A stretch of DNA of 64,000 nt from Hahella chejuensis KCTC 2396 (GTDB taxonomy: Bacteria > Pseudomonadota > Gammaproteobacteria > Pseudomonadales > Oleiphilaceae), in contig NC_007645.1 in NCBI RefSeq assembly GCF_000012985.1, positions 4,114,581 through 4,178,580 on the forward strand, written 5' to 3'. The translations under genes were made by a program, and so were the position numbers. Shown here in pieces: positions 26,773 through 37,400 of this stretch. The first letter of the stretch is position 1. Each line of letters starts with the position of its first letter. The notes under the pieces were generated by a model that was not told the DNA's origin, ran no database searches, and saw only the letters and a program-made list of their open reading frames with translations.

Positions 26773-26894
26773 ATTCAGCCCGCCTCTCTCCCCTCATCCG
26801 CAATCTTTCCCCTTGACGCCGTCAGCAATAAAAAAATACGCTGCCAGAATGCCGTAAATAACCACTAACTTAATGAAATTACGAAAATTTACTG

Positions 26895-26919
26895 CATAAA
26901 AGCCCATTTAGGGTTTATG
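26895..26919. promoter_or_regulatory. Imperfect inverted repeat upstream of the ankyrin gene
   Basis: CATAAA-AG-CCC, then ATTTA, then GGG-TTTATG form an inverted repeat about 95 bp before the GTG start. It may be an operator; the rest of the 26773-27013 gap shows nothing else. Confidence 0.3.
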
Positions 26920-27013
26920 ATCCGGGTCCCACATTTTTATTTATTGCGGAAAAACTGGAGCGCCGTGTGAAGCGGCGAAATCCGCAGTCGGTTACAACAC
27001 CAGGACAGTAGTT

Positions 27014-28636
27014 GTGAACAAAACATCCCCAAATCACCCCTTACGCGCGCGACTCCGTCGCAAGCCGAACTCCCTGACGCGGTTCGCCCGTCTTACGCCG
27101 TCCGCCTTGCTTATCGCAGGCGCAGCGTCTTCGGCGTTGGCGGCCGAGAGCAAATATTACGGCCTCATCGATCAATACCCGATCACCATGACGCTGTCGA
27201 TTGAAGAAAACGGTTCCATAAAAGGCGACTACTTTTATGACCGCTACCAAACCGCCATCGAACTGCATGGGGGCATTCAGGGCTCGAACATTCATCTCGA
27301 AACCAGCGCGCCAAAAGACAAAGACGAAGAGAACTTTGACGGCAGCTTTTCCACCACCGTCGTTGCTGACCACAGCGACAACGCAGGCGCCGTCATTCCC
27401 AATGATATCAAGGGATATTGGACCCACTCGGGCAAAAAACTGCCTTTTACTCTTACCCTGGGACCTTACGAAGATGGCAAGCTGACCTGCGAGGAAATGA
27501 GCATGCAGCCAGCGCGCGTATTTTCAGAAGCCCCGGATCTTGGCTCAGGTAGAAGCAGTCCGCTGGAAGTGGACTATCAGTGTCCGCAGAGTTTGGCTGA
27601 ACTACCGTTCCTGCAGAACTTGAAGGCATTGAGCGATACATTCCGCAGCGAACAAGGCTCATACGCATGCACGGGTACGATTGTTTACGTCCAATGGCGT
27701 TATTACCACTTTCAACTGCTTGAGGCAGGCTTCGCGCCGGAACTGAACCTGGCCCGCATTGATGCAAAAAACAGAGCGCGCTATCGCGCAGCGACGCTGG
27801 ACTATCTCCGCTACTGGTCCCTGGAAAGCATCTACAACCTGCCCTATTACCACGAATACCTGCAAGTCATGCAGCAGGCGGAGACCGACCTGGCCGCTCA
27901 CTACGCCAGCCGCTTCGGTATGGACGACGCCAAAGCGCACGCCGCCGCACAAGCGGGTGTGGACTTGTTCCTGCAACGAGCGGCGGGGGCGTATCCCAGC
28001 CACCAGGATCACACCGTCGCGCCGCTGGCGACGTTGATGTTCAACGACGAACCGCCAACGTTGGACACAGTTCGAAAGCTTATCACCGACGCCGACCAAA
28101 GCGCCCGTCTGCAAGCACTGAACGCCGCCTTGGGACTGGGGCTATCGACGGACGTCGTCGAAGCCCTGCTGGAGTCGGTTAAAGACGTCAATCAGGGCGA
28201 TGAGCCCCCCCTGTTCTTCGCAGTGCGCAACCCGGACTATATCCGTCTGCTGCTTAACAAAGGGGCGGATGTGAACTATCAGAATGGTTTTGGTAAGACT
28301 GCCTTGTACTACGCGATTCAGTTCAATCTGCCGAAGTCAGCACAGAGCTTGCTCGACGCAGGCGCAGAGGTTAATCATCGCTACAAGTCCGGGCCGGAAA
28401 TACAATATGACTGCCGCTACAACATCGCCCGCACGCTGCGCAGCCCATTAATGCACGCTGCTCAACACGCGGATACGGCTATGCTAGAGCTGCTAGTTAA
28501 AGCAGGCGCCGATCCTGCGCTGGCGGACGGCCTCGGCGACACCGCGTTGACCTATGCAGAGGAAAACGACAAGCTGGAGAATGCGGCCTATCTGAAAAGT
28601 CTCGCCGCGCAATCCCAGGCAAGCGTGAATCAATAA
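27014..28636 (+). CDS. Exported ankyrin-repeat protein
   Basis: 540 residues from a GTG with AGGA upstream. The long N-terminal signal has an Arg-rich n-region, then PSALLIAGAASSALAAES. Residues ~50-160 form a small beta-rich domain (YYGLIDQYPITMTLSIEENGSIKGDYFYDRY). The centre is helical with no assigned domain. From ~390 there are about four ankyrin units (GDEPPLFFAVRNPDYIRLLLNKGADVNYQ, GKTALYYAIQFNLPKSAQSLLDAGAEVNHR, SPLMHAAQHADTAMLELLVKAGADPALAD). Ankyrin units mediate protein contacts, probably in the periplasm. Partner unknown. It has its own promoter region and a strong terminator. Confidence 0.82.
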   Translation: MNKTSPNHPLRARLRRKPNSLTRFARLTPSALLIAGAASSALAAESKYYGLIDQYPITMTLSIEENGSIKGDYFYDRYQTAIELHGGIQGSNIHLETSAPKDKDEENFDGSFSTTVVADHSDNAGAVIPNDIKGYWTHSGKKLPFTLTLGPYEDGKLTCEEMSMQPARVFSEAPDLGSGRSSPLEVDYQCPQSLAELPFLQNLKALSDTFRSEQGSYACTGTIVYVQWRYYHFQLLEAGFAPELNLARIDAKNRARYRAATLDYLRYWSLESIYNLPYYHEYLQVMQQAETDLAAHYASRFGMDDAKAHAAAQAGVDLFLQRAAGAYPSHQDHTVAPLATLMFNDEPPTLDTVRKLITDADQSARLQALNAALGLGLSTDVVEALLESVKDVNQGDEPPLFFAVRNPDYIRLLLNKGADVNYQNGFGKTALYYAIQFNLPKSAQSLLDAGAEVNHRYKSGPEIQYDCRYNIARTLRSPLMHAAQHADTAMLELLVKAGADPALADGLGDTALTYAEENDKLENAAYLKSLAAQSQASVNQ

Positions 28637-28659
28637 CGTCTCTTTATACGACTACTTAA

Positions 28660-28690
28660 GCCGCCCGTTCTCCCTCCTGGGCGGCTTTTT
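28660..28690 (+). terminator. Intrinsic terminator of the ankyrin gene
   Basis: GCCGCCC (28660-28666) pairs with GGGCGGC (28679-28685), followed by TTTTT. Confidence 0.92.
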
Positions 28691-28710
28691 CATGCCTGAA
28701 ATACGCCCAT

Positions 28711-28733
28711 AAAAAAAGGCCGCTGCGGCGACC
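28711..28733 (-). terminator. Intrinsic terminator of mqo
   Basis: On the minus strand GGTCGC-CGCA-GCGGCC is followed by seven T (seen as the A-run at 28711-28717), 62 bp after the mqo stop. Confidence 0.8.
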
Positions 28734-28795
28734 CTTTCATCTTGGAACTGTTTGGAACTGTTTCGGCGGCGCTTCTGCTTACCGCGCAACAGCCA

Positions 28796-30289
28796 TTATA
28801 AACGCTTTTTATCCAGACCCAGTACAGACAGCGTTCTGGAACGCACACTGTGTAGCAACTCGGCGTTATCCACCAGCGACTCGCCGTAGGAAGGAATCAT
28901 CTCCTTCAACTTGGCCGTCCAGTCTGCGCTGCTTAAACGGTCTTTGAAGCAACGTTCGATCACGTCGACCATCGCCTTCACCGCCACGGATGCGCCAGGA
29001 GAAGCGCCCAACAGCGCCGCCAGCGTACCGTCTTTGGAAGCCACCAGCTCAGTGCCGAACTCCAGCTTACCGCGGCCCTGCGCGTCCCGCTTGATAATCT
29101 GCACGCGCTGTCCGGCTTCCGCCAGCGTCCAGTCGTCTTCTTTCGCTTCAGGGAAGTAGTTCAGCAACGACTTCACCCGGTCTGAATGCGACTGCATCGC
29201 CTCTTTGATCAGGTAACGGGTCAAGTCCATGTTATTGATGCCCACAGACATGATCGGACCAAAGTTATTGGCGCGGATGGAGCCGAACAGATCGAAAGAC
29301 GAGCCTGTTTTCAGGAACTTGGTGGTGAAACCGGCGTAAGGTCCGAACAGCAGCGCAGGTTCGCCGTTGATGATGCGGGTGTCCAAATGCGGCACAGACA
29401 TGGGCGGCGCGCCGATGGCCGCTTTACCATACACTTTGGCGTAATGACGTTTGACGATATCCGGCTTCTTGCACACCAGCCACTGACCGCTGACCGGGAA
29501 ACCGCCATAGCCGTCTCCTTCCGCGATGCCGGATTTCTGCAGCAAGGGCAGCGCGCCGCCGCCGGCGCCCAGAAAGACGAATCCAGCGTCGATGGTTTTG
29601 CTTCCGCCATTGCGACTGTCGGACAGTTGTACGTTCCAGCGCCCGTCCGACGTTTGTTTCAGGCTCTTGACCGGATGGCTCAGCAGCAATTCAAAGTTGG
29701 CGTTCTTTTGCAGATGCTCCACCATGTTGCGCGTCAGAGAGCCGAAGTCGACATCGGAGCCGTAGCGAACGCGCGTCGCCGCTACTTTCTGCATCGGATC
29801 GCGATGTTCCATGACCAGCGGCATCCAATCCTGCAACGTGCGGGGATCGTCGCTGAACTCCATGTCTTTGAACAGATGATGCGCGCTCAATAATTGGTGA
29901 CGCTTGCGCAAAAACGCGATGTCCGACTCGCCCCAAACGAAGCTTTCGTGCGGACAGGTGTTGATGAATTCATCAGGGCTGGGCAATCCGCCGCGCTCCA
30001 CCAGATAACTCCAGAACTGCAGCGAAACTTCGAAAGAAGCGTTAATGGCCAGCGCACGGGTGATTTCAATGTCGCCGTCGCCGGTTTCCGGGGTGTAGTT
30101 CAGCTCACAGTACCCAGCGTGGCCTGTGCCTGCGTTATTCCAGCCATATGTGCTTTCGTGGGCGACATGATCGAGTCTTTCCACCATGACGATATTTAAG
30201 GATGGGTCCAACTGCATCAGCATCGTCCCAAGGGTCGTGCTCATAACACCGCCGCCGACTAGCAGCACATCCGCCTTTTTTACAGTCAT
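28796..30289 (-). CDS. mqo: Malate:quinone oxidoreductase
   Basis: 497 residues, the usual length for Mqo, a peripheral membrane FAD enzyme oxidising malate to oxaloacetate with electrons to the quinone pool. The N-terminal ADVLLVGGGVMSTTLGTML is the FAD-binding GxGxxx region; GWNNAGTGHAGYCELNYTP, RYGSDVDFGSLTRNMVEHL, VFLGAGGGALPLLQKSGI and LLGASPGASVAVKAM are Mqo family segments. The gene is monocistronic with a terminator behind it. Feeding electrons to quinone suits the nearby nitrate respiration genes. Confidence 0.96.
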   Translation of the reverse strand: MTVKKADVLLVGGGVMSTTLGTMLMQLDPSLNIVMVERLDHVAHESTYGWNNAGTGHAGYCELNYTPETGDGDIEITRALAINASFEVSLQFWSYLVERGGLPSPDEFINTCPHESFVWGESDIAFLRKRHQLLSAHHLFKDMEFSDDPRTLQDWMPLVMEHRDPMQKVAATRVRYGSDVDFGSLTRNMVEHLQKNANFELLLSHPVKSLKQTSDGRWNVQLSDSRNGGSKTIDAGFVFLGAGGGALPLLQKSGIAEGDGYGGFPVSGQWLVCKKPDIVKRHYAKVYGKAAIGAPPMSVPHLDTRIINGEPALLFGPYAGFTTKFLKTGSSFDLFGSIRANNFGPIMSVGINNMDLTRYLIKEAMQSHSDRVKSLLNYFPEAKEDDWTLAEAGQRVQIIKRDAQGRGKLEFGTELVASKDGTLAALLGASPGASVAVKAMVDVIERCFKDRLSSADWTAKLKEMIPSYGESLVDNAELLHSVRSRTLSVLGLDKKRL

Positions 30290-30633
30290 TACAATCGCGC
30301 CTTTGCAAGAAAATCAAAATCTGGTGACAAGCATTAAACCGCCGCCGATTATGGAGGATTTGGGCGAAAGGTCAAAGATAAGTGAGACCGCCCCTGGCGA
30401 GAAGCGTTTGCTTTTCTGCTCTGTCGGAGGCTATGGTTCCTGTCGCCCCGATATTGGAAGAGAACCCGAAAAGCCAAACGTACCTGGCCACGGGGTCGCA
30501 ATTATACCTTAATTTAATCGCTAAACGAGCGTTTAATTGCTTACGGATAATTTATTGTGGCGGGCCCCGCTGCATCAGGGCCGGCGCCACCTGCGAGATG
30601 GATACATAACCCTTTGTATTAAAATAGGAAATA
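30290..30633. other. Gene-free stretch upstream of mqo
   Basis: It holds the mqo promoter on one side and the end of the nar operon on the other. An inverted repeat TAAACG-AG-CGTTTA at 30522-30535 is present. No terminator is evident after ppiC and no coding sequence is seen. Confidence 0.4.
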
Positions 30634-31401
30634 CTACTGCAACAGTGGAGATCCGTCCTGCGCAAAGCGGTAACCATGAATTTCCGCCGCCTCCACCAGC
30701 CTGTGCAAATAATCCACAATCGCCCGGCGCTCCGCCAGCTCCTTCAAATAACTGCGCAGTTTTTCCTCAACGTAAGAGTATGGCGCCAGCTCGCCGGGAA
30801 TGTTGCGCTTCACCCATACCACATGAACGCCATAGCGACTCTCCACAGGACTGGGTATCAAGCCATACTCATGACGAAACACCGCCGCTTCGAACTCGGC
30901 GACGGTTTGCCCCCGGGACAGTTGTCCCAATGAGCCGCCCTGATCTTTGGAGGGGCAGGCGGAAAACTTCTGCGCCAGAGAAGCGAACTGTTCAGGATTC
31001 GATTGCAGCCGTTCGATCAGCGCCTTGGCCTGCTCCAGTTTTAATGAGCGCTCCTTGACGTCGTCAGGGGCCGCCGCCAGCAGTATATGATTGGCCTCCA
31101 CCAAAGGAGATGAGGAGAACTGTTCCGGGTGGCCGCGATAGAACCGCTCGCATTCCTCCGCTGTGGGCTCGCGGACAGGGGCTTCGCGTTGCAGCAGCAG
31201 ATCAATGACTTCATCCTGTGACAGCCCTTCTGTTTCCATCTCCAGCGCCTGCGCGCGTTGGCGCAGCAGTTCGCTGACGATCAAGGCGCGAGCCGCCTGG
31301 TTCAAAGCGTCTTCCTGGCTTTCAGAAGGGAAATACTGCATTTCCTGAAACATCGCCGTCTCAGAGATGGCAACGCCGTTTACACTGATATCTGTGCTCA
31401 T
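30634..31401 (-). CDS. Parvulin-type peptidyl-prolyl isomerase of the nar operon
   Basis: 255 residues from the ATG at 31401 (AGGA 6 bp upstream). The N-terminal helical part (EDALNQAARALIVSELLRQRAQ) resembles the NifM/SurA-like chaperone region. The C-terminal half is a parvulin domain: ANHILLAAAPDD, ACPSKDQGGSLGQLSRGQTVAEFEAAVF, SRYGVHVVWV. No signal peptide, so it acts in the cytoplasm. As the last gene after narI it probably helps fold or assemble the nitrate reductase, as in the pseudomonad narGHJI-ppi arrangement. An intercistronic hairpin separates it from narI. Confidence 0.88.
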   Translation of the reverse strand: MSTDISVNGVAISETAMFQEMQYFPSESQEDALNQAARALIVSELLRQRAQALEMETEGLSQDEVIDLLLQREAPVREPTAEECERFYRGHPEQFSSSPLVEANHILLAAAPDDVKERSLKLEQAKALIERLQSNPEQFASLAQKFSACPSKDQGGSLGQLSRGQTVAEFEAAVFRHEYGLIPSPVESRYGVHVVWVKRNIPGELAPYSYVEEKLRSYLKELAERRAIVDYLHRLVEAAEIHGYRFAQDGSPLLQ

Positions 31402-31427
31402 GATTATCCTCACTGACCGCTTTCATT

Positions 31428-31472
31428 CCGCCCCTCGCCTTTTCTTCCTTATTGAAGAAAGACTCGGGGCGG
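31428..31472. other. Nested inverted repeat between narI and ppiC
   Basis: CCGCCCC (31428-31434) pairs with GGGGCGG (31466-31472), and inside it TTTCTTC (31441-31447) pairs with GAAGAAA (31454-31460). No T-run follows on the minus strand, so it is more likely an RNA-stability or partial-attenuation element than a full terminator. Confidence 0.5.
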
Positions 31473-31490
31473 ATGTGGCTTAAAAGGCGT

Positions 31491-32171
31491 TTATCTCGCC
31501 CGAACGACTTGATAGTTGCGGGTGAAGTAGCGCACCGGCACGCTCCATACATGCACCAACCGGCTGAACGGAAACAGCAGGAACAGGGTCATACCCAGAA
31601 AGATGTGCAGCTTATAGATCACATGTACGCCACTAATCGCCGCCGCAGCCTCCGTCGCATTGAAGGTCACCAGAGATTGCGCCCAGGTCATCAGCTTGAG
31701 CATCTCGGCGCCGTCCATATGACCAGCGGAGACGAAGATACTGAGCAGCCCCAGAATCAATTGCGCGAAAAGCAGCAGCAAGATCGCTATATCCATTTTG
31801 CTGGAGTTGGCCCGCACCCGCGGATTGGTCAGACGGCGTTTGATCAGAATAACCAGTCCGACGAAGCAGATAAGGCCGAACAACCCGCCAATTCCCATCG
31901 CCATCGCTTGTTTAAAGCTGGCTGAAATACCCAGTACATGCCACACCGCTTTGGGAGTGAGCAGACCGACAAAATGCCCCGCCAGGATAGCGATGACGCC
32001 GATATGAAACAGCATGCTGCCTATGCGCAACTGACGGCTTTCAAAAATCTGGCTGGAGCTGGTCTTCCAGGTGTACTGATCCCTGTCATAGCGGATCAGA
32101 CTGCCGAGGAAGAATACCGCCAGCGCGATATAGGGATAAACGGAAAACAGAAGTGTATTGATATAGTTCAT
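31491..32171 (-). CDS. narI: Respiratory nitrate reductase gamma subunit (cytochrome b)
   Basis: 226 residues from ATG 32171 with GGAGAAA upstream. Five membrane segments, with His in LFHIGVIAILAGHFVGL and in VIYKLHIFLGMTLFLLFPFSRLVHVWSVP as the haem b ligands. NarI takes electrons from quinol and passes them to NarH. It follows narJ by 11 bp. Confidence 0.96.
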   Translation of the reverse strand: MNYINTLLFSVYPYIALAVFFLGSLIRYDRDQYTWKTSSSQIFESRQLRIGSMLFHIGVIAILAGHFVGLLTPKAVWHVLGISASFKQAMAMGIGGLFGLICFVGLVILIKRRLTNPRVRANSSKMDIAILLLLFAQLILGLLSIFVSAGHMDGAEMLKLMTWAQSLVTFNATEAAAAISGVHVIYKLHIFLGMTLFLLFPFSRLVHVWSVPVRYFTRNYQVVRAR

Positions 32172-32182
32172 GATATTTCTCC

Positions 32183-32917
32183 TCAACCCAGATTGGACTG
32201 GCGCTCGGCCATCGCCGCAGGGTCCAGTAACTGCACAGGCATGACGTCGTCTTTACGCTGCCCGGCCGACGGCCGATAGCGTGCGTCGCCGCAACTGTTC
32301 ATCGCGCTGTCCTGTGTAAAGGTCACCGCTTCTTCTTCCCAGATTTTATCCAGGGCTTCAGGGGTGTCGTCGCGTTCTTCCCCTTTGATCTGCTCGCGCA
32401 GTGACGCCAGATTCACGTCCACCTCGGCAAGCTCGATCAGCGCATGAACAAGCTGGGCATAGGGACTGTCGCGCTCTTCCAGACGCGCCGCCAGCAGGGC
32501 GAGAATATGCGCCACGTCTTGCAGCCATCCTCGCGCCTGTTCGCCCTGCGTCGCGGCGAACTCAAGGTAGACCGGCAGATAATCCGGCAGTTCGCGCACA
32601 CTGATTTCCAACCCCGCCTCACGATATTGTTGCAGCAGGTTGACCATAGCCTGTCCACGATCCCGGGATTCGCCATGCACATGCTCAAACAGGTGCAGGG
32701 ATACCGCCCGGCCGCGTTCGAACAGGCCATCGTATTCACTCTGCAAATCCAATAAGTCGCGACTGAAGAAATCGTCGACAAAATTTTCCAGACGACGCCG
32801 GGTTAAGGTTGTCAGAAGCTGGTCATCCTTAACCAAGCCTCTGACAAGCGCCGAACTTGCATACAACTCCTCGGTAGGGTAATCCAACAACCGGGATATC
32901 AACTTCAAAATGACCAT
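32183..32917 (-). CDS. narJ: Nitrate reductase assembly chaperone NarJ
   Basis: 244 residues, cytoplasmic. LKLISRLLDYPTEELYASSALV and SLHLFEHVHGESRDRGQAMVNLLQQYREAGL are NarJ/TorD-like chaperone signatures; LPDYLPVYLEF follows. It inserts the molybdenum cofactor and iron-sulfur centres into NarG before membrane attachment. Its Shine-Dalgarno AGGAGG overlaps the end of narH, with 2 bp between stop and start, so translation is coupled. Confidence 0.95.
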   Translation of the reverse strand: MVILKLISRLLDYPTEELYASSALVRGLVKDDQLLTTLTRRRLENFVDDFFSRDLLDLQSEYDGLFERGRAVSLHLFEHVHGESRDRGQAMVNLLQQYREAGLEISVRELPDYLPVYLEFAATQGEQARGWLQDVAHILALLAARLEERDSPYAQLVHALIELAEVDVNLASLREQIKGEERDDTPEALDKIWEEEAVTFTQDSAMNSCGDARYRPSAGQRKDDVMPVQLLDPAAMAERQSNLG

Positions 32918-32919
32918 GA

Positions 32920-34452
32920 TTAATCCTCCTGCCGCACCGGAATGACTTGTCGCACCGTCGCCTGTTTACCGCCGAACAGATTCACCGGGTTGTCGCCGTC
33001 GGAGCAGCCATTGCCGAAGCTGAAGCCGCAACTGCTCTTGAGATCGTAGGCGTTCTCCGCGTATTCCCGATGGGTGGTGGGAATCACAAAACGGTCTTCA
33101 TAGTTAGCCAGGGCCATAATGCGATACATGTCCTCCACCAGGGATTTGGTCAGCCCCACCTGCTCCAGCACTTTCAGGTCTTCAACCTTGTCCACGTGCC
33201 TGGCGCGCATGTAGGCCCGCATGGCGATCATACGCTCCAGCGCCCGCACTACCGGCGCTTCGTCTCCCGCCGTCAGCATGTTGGCCAGATAACGCAGGGG
33301 GATGCGCAGGCTTTTCAGATCCGGAATCTCACCGTTCATGCCCACATGGCCCTGCTCCACCGCGTTCTGGATCGGGCTAAGCGGCGGCACATACCAGACC
33401 ATGGGCAAAGTGCGGTATTCCGGATGCAGCGGCAGCGCCACTTTCCAGTCAATCGCCATCTTATAGACCGGCGATTGCATGGCCGCCTCCAGCCAAGCCT
33501 GGGGAATGCCTTCCGCCCGCGCCGCTTCCTGCACTTTGGGATCATGCGGGTCGAGGAAAATATCGCATTGCGCCTGATACAGATCCTGATCCGAGGCGGT
33601 AGAGGCCGCGTCTTTGATGCGATCCGCGTCGTACAGCAGTACGCCCAGGTAACGAATGCGGCCGACGCAGGTTTCCGAACAGACCGTCGGTTGTCCGCTT
33701 TCTATGCGCGGATAACAGAAGATACATTTCTCGGACTTGCCGCTCTTCCAGTTGTAATAGATTTTTTTGTAGGGGCAGGCGGAGACGCACATTCTCCAAC
33801 CCCGGCATTTGTCCTGATCAATCAGCACAATGCCGTCCTCTTCCCGCTTATAGATCGCGCCGCTGGGACAGGCAGCCACACAGGCGGGGTTCAAACAGTG
33901 TTCGCACAGGCGGGGCAGATACATCAGGAAAGTTTTCTCAAACTCGCCGTACATGTCCGCCTGCACCTGATCAAAATTTTTGTCTTTGCGACGCTTGGCG
34001 AACTCCGTCCCCAGGATTTCCTCCCAGTTGGGGCCCCATTCGATTTTCTCCATACGGCGACCATCGATCAGCGAGCGCGGACGCGCAGTAGGCTGATGCT
34101 TGCGATCCGGCGCTGTGTGCAGATACTGATAGTCGTAGTCGAAGGGTTCGTAATATTCATCAATGGTCGGCAGGTCAGGGTTGCCGAATATGTTCGCCAA
34201 CACCCGGTGACGACCGCCGATGCGCGGCTTCAGGGCGCCGTCAGCGCCGCGTTTCCAGCCGCCTTTCCACTTGTCCTGATTCTCCCACTCTTTGGGATAG
34301 CCCACGCCGGGCTTACTCTCCACGTTGTTAAACCAGGCGTATTCCACCCCTTCCCGCGACGTCCACACGTTCTTACAGGTGATGGAGCAGGTGTGACAGC
34401 CGATACATTTGTCCAGATTCAGGACCATTCCGATTTGAGCGCGTACTTTCAT
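32920..34452 (-). CDS. narH: Respiratory nitrate reductase beta subunit
   Basis: 510 residues with four Cys clusters for iron-sulfur centres: CIGCHTCSITCKNVW near residue 16; CEHCLNPACVAACPSGAIY; CRGWRMCVSACPYKKIYYNW, whose Trp replaces a Cys as expected for the [3Fe-4S] cluster; and CIFCYPRIESGQPTVCSETCVGRIRY. NarH carries electrons from NarI to NarG. The length matches the family. Confidence 0.97.
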   Translation of the reverse strand: MKVRAQIGMVLNLDKCIGCHTCSITCKNVWTSREGVEYAWFNNVESKPGVGYPKEWENQDKWKGGWKRGADGALKPRIGGRHRVLANIFGNPDLPTIDEYYEPFDYDYQYLHTAPDRKHQPTARPRSLIDGRRMEKIEWGPNWEEILGTEFAKRRKDKNFDQVQADMYGEFEKTFLMYLPRLCEHCLNPACVAACPSGAIYKREEDGIVLIDQDKCRGWRMCVSACPYKKIYYNWKSGKSEKCIFCYPRIESGQPTVCSETCVGRIRYLGVLLYDADRIKDAASTASDQDLYQAQCDIFLDPHDPKVQEAARAEGIPQAWLEAAMQSPVYKMAIDWKVALPLHPEYRTLPMVWYVPPLSPIQNAVEQGHVGMNGEIPDLKSLRIPLRYLANMLTAGDEAPVVRALERMIAMRAYMRARHVDKVEDLKVLEQVGLTKSLVEDMYRIMALANYEDRFVIPTTHREYAENAYDLKSSCGFSFGNGCSDGDNPVNLFGGKQATVRQVIPVRQED

Positions 34453-34465
34453 AATTTGTCTCCAA

Positions 34466-37400
34466 TCACTCTGTATCTAGCCAGTCAACATTGTTCATTT
34501 TGCGTACGATGACGAACTCATCGCGGTTACAGCCTACGGTGCCGTAGTAGTTAAAGCCGTAGGACTGCTGCGCGTAGCCGCCGATCATATGAGTCGGTTT
34601 CATGACCGCGCGGGTCACGGAGTTGTGAATGCCGCCCCGGGTCTGGGTCATTTCCGCTCCGGGCGTGTTGATGATCCGCTCCTGAGCGTGGTACATCATC
34701 GCCATGCCTTCCGGCACCCGCTGCGAGACCACCGCCCGCGCGGCGATGGAGCCGTTGACGTTGAACACCTCAATCCAGTCGTTGTCTTCCAGGCCGGCTT
34801 TCCTGGCGTCGGTTTCGCTCATCCACACGATGGGACCGCCCCGGGACAACGTCAGCATCAGCAGGTTGTCCGAGTAGGTGCTGTGAATGCCCCATTTCTG
34901 GTGCGGCGTGATCCAGTTAAGCAGGATCTCCTTATTGCCGTTGGGCTTGCTGTTCATCACCGGCGAGGTGGTCTTCAGGTTGATCGGCGGTTTATAGACG
35001 CACATGGTTTCGCCGAAGTCGCGCATCCATTCATGATCCTGATAGAACTGCTGACGACCGGTGATGGTGCGCCAGGGAATCAGCTCATGGACGTTGGTGT
35101 AGCCCGCGTTATAGCTCACATGCTCATCCTCCAGACCAGACCAGGTGGGCGAGGAAATGATCTTGCGGGGTTGCGCCACGATGTCGCGGAAACGGATTTT
35201 CTCTTCCTCTTTGGGCCGCGCCAGATGGGTATGATCGAGACCGGTGGCGCGCCCCAATGCTTCCCACGCCTTCACCGCCACATGGCCGTTGGTCTCCGGC
35301 GCCAGGGACAGAATCACTTCCGCCGCGTCGATGGCGCTTTCGATTCTGGGACGACCGCCGCGCGGGCTGTCTTCGTCGTGAGTCAGATTCAGTTTGGCGA
35401 GAAACGCCACTTCCTCTTTGGTATCCCAGTTGATGCCTTTGCCGCCGTTGCCCAATTTGTCCAGCAGAGGGCCGACAGAGGTGAAACGGTTGTAGGTGTT
35501 GGGGTAGTCCCGCTCCACCACAACCATATTGGGCGCTGTTTTACCGGGAATCAGGTCGCACTCGCCTTTCCACCAATGCTCGACGCCAAACGGCTGGGCG
35601 ATTTCCGCCGGGGTATCATGCAGAATCGGCACAGTCACCAAGTCTTTTTCCACGCCCAGGTGGCCTTGCGCCGCCGCGGAGAACTGCTTGGCGATGCCTT
35701 TAAAGATATCCCAGTCGCTGCGCGCCTCCCATACCGGGTCCACCGCCTTTGACAGAGGATGGATAAAGGGATGCATGTCTGACGTATTCAAGTCGTCCTT
35801 TTCGTACCAGGTCGCCGTGGGCAGCACGATATCGGAATACAGGCAGGTGGTGGACATACGGAAGTCCAGCGTCACCAGCAGATCCACCTTGCCTTCCGGC
35901 GCTTCGTCGCGCCAGATCACATCCTCCGGCTTGGTTTCGCCCATTTCACCCAGGTCTTTGCCCAGCAGACCATGCTTGGTTCCCAACAGGTGGCGCAGCA
36001 TGTATTCATGTCCTTTGCCGGAGGAGCCCAGCAGATTGCTGCGCCAGATAAACATGTTGCGAGGATAGTTTTGCGGGTTATCCGGGTCCTCACAGGCGAA
36101 TTTCAGTTGCCCTTCTTTTATCAGTTTGATGGCGTAATCTTTCGGGTCCATGCCTTCCAACGCCGCTTCCTTGGTCAATATCAGCGGATTCATACCCAAT
36201 TGGGGGGCCGACGGCAGCCAGCCCATACGCTCGGCGCGGGTGTTGTAATCAATGATGGAGGCGCTCCATTTGCCTTTATCCGCCAGGGGCGACACCACTT
36301 CCGTCATCTGCAGTTTTTCATAACGCCATTGATCAGCGTGGTTATAGAAGAAGGAGGTGCCGTTCATCTGCCGGGGCGGACGTTGCCAATCCAGCCCAAA
36401 CGCCAGAGGCAGCCAGCCGCACTGAGGACGCAACTTCTCCTGCCCCACATAATGCGCCCAACCGCCGCCGCTTTGGCCGACGCAACCGCACAGCATCAGC
36501 ATGTTGATCAGACCGCGGTAGTTCATGTCCATGTGATACCAGTGGTTCAGCGCGGCCCCGACGATGACCATGGAGCGACCATGGGTTTTATCCGCATTGC
36601 GGGCGAACTCGCGAGCCACGCGGATAACATCCGCCTGGGGCACGCCAGTGATTTTTTCCTGCCAGGCTGGCGTATAGGGAATATCGTCAGAATAGTCCTT
36701 GGCGCAGGCTGGGTCGTCATAGCCATTGTCGACGCCATAATTCGCCACGGTCAGATCGAATACGCAGGCCACTTTCACCGTGGAGCCGTCCGCCAACTGC
36801 ACATTCTTCACAGGCACTTTGCGGATCAGCAGCTCATCGTGGTGGGTGTGCTGGAAGTAGTCATATTCATGCTCCTGCCCGCCAAAGTATGGGAATGCGA
36901 CAGGCGCGACTTCATCACACAGCGATTTCAGGCTGAGAGCCAGTTTCACTTCCGCGCCGGACTTACCGTCCAGTTGCTGAATATTCCATTTGCCCTGCTC
37001 CCCCCAACGATATCCCACCGCGCCGGTAGGTGAAATCAGCTCGTTGGTAGCTTCATTAACCGCAATGGTTTTCCATTCCGGATTGTTGTCCTGTCCCAGA
37101 TTGCCGGACAGATCCGAAGCGCGCAGGAAACGCCCTTGAATGTAGCGGCCTTCGTGTTCTTCCAGCATGACCAGCATGGGCATGTCGGTGTAGCGGCGCA
37201 CATAGTCCGTGAAATATTCACTGGGATTATCCACGTGAAAGTCTTTCAGGATGACATGTCCGAAGGCCATAGCCAGTGCGGAGTCAGTGCCTTGCTTGGG
37301 CGCCAGCCAGGTATCGCCGAATTTGGAGCATTCGGAATAATCCGACGTGATAACGCAGGTTTTAGTCCCTTTGTAGCGCACTTCGGTCAGGAAGTGCGCG

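Noticed and set aside
32947-34512. Long plus-strand open frame opposite narH, and similar ones opposite narG
   Set aside because: NarG and NarH are unmistakable; the opposite frames are by-products of codon use.
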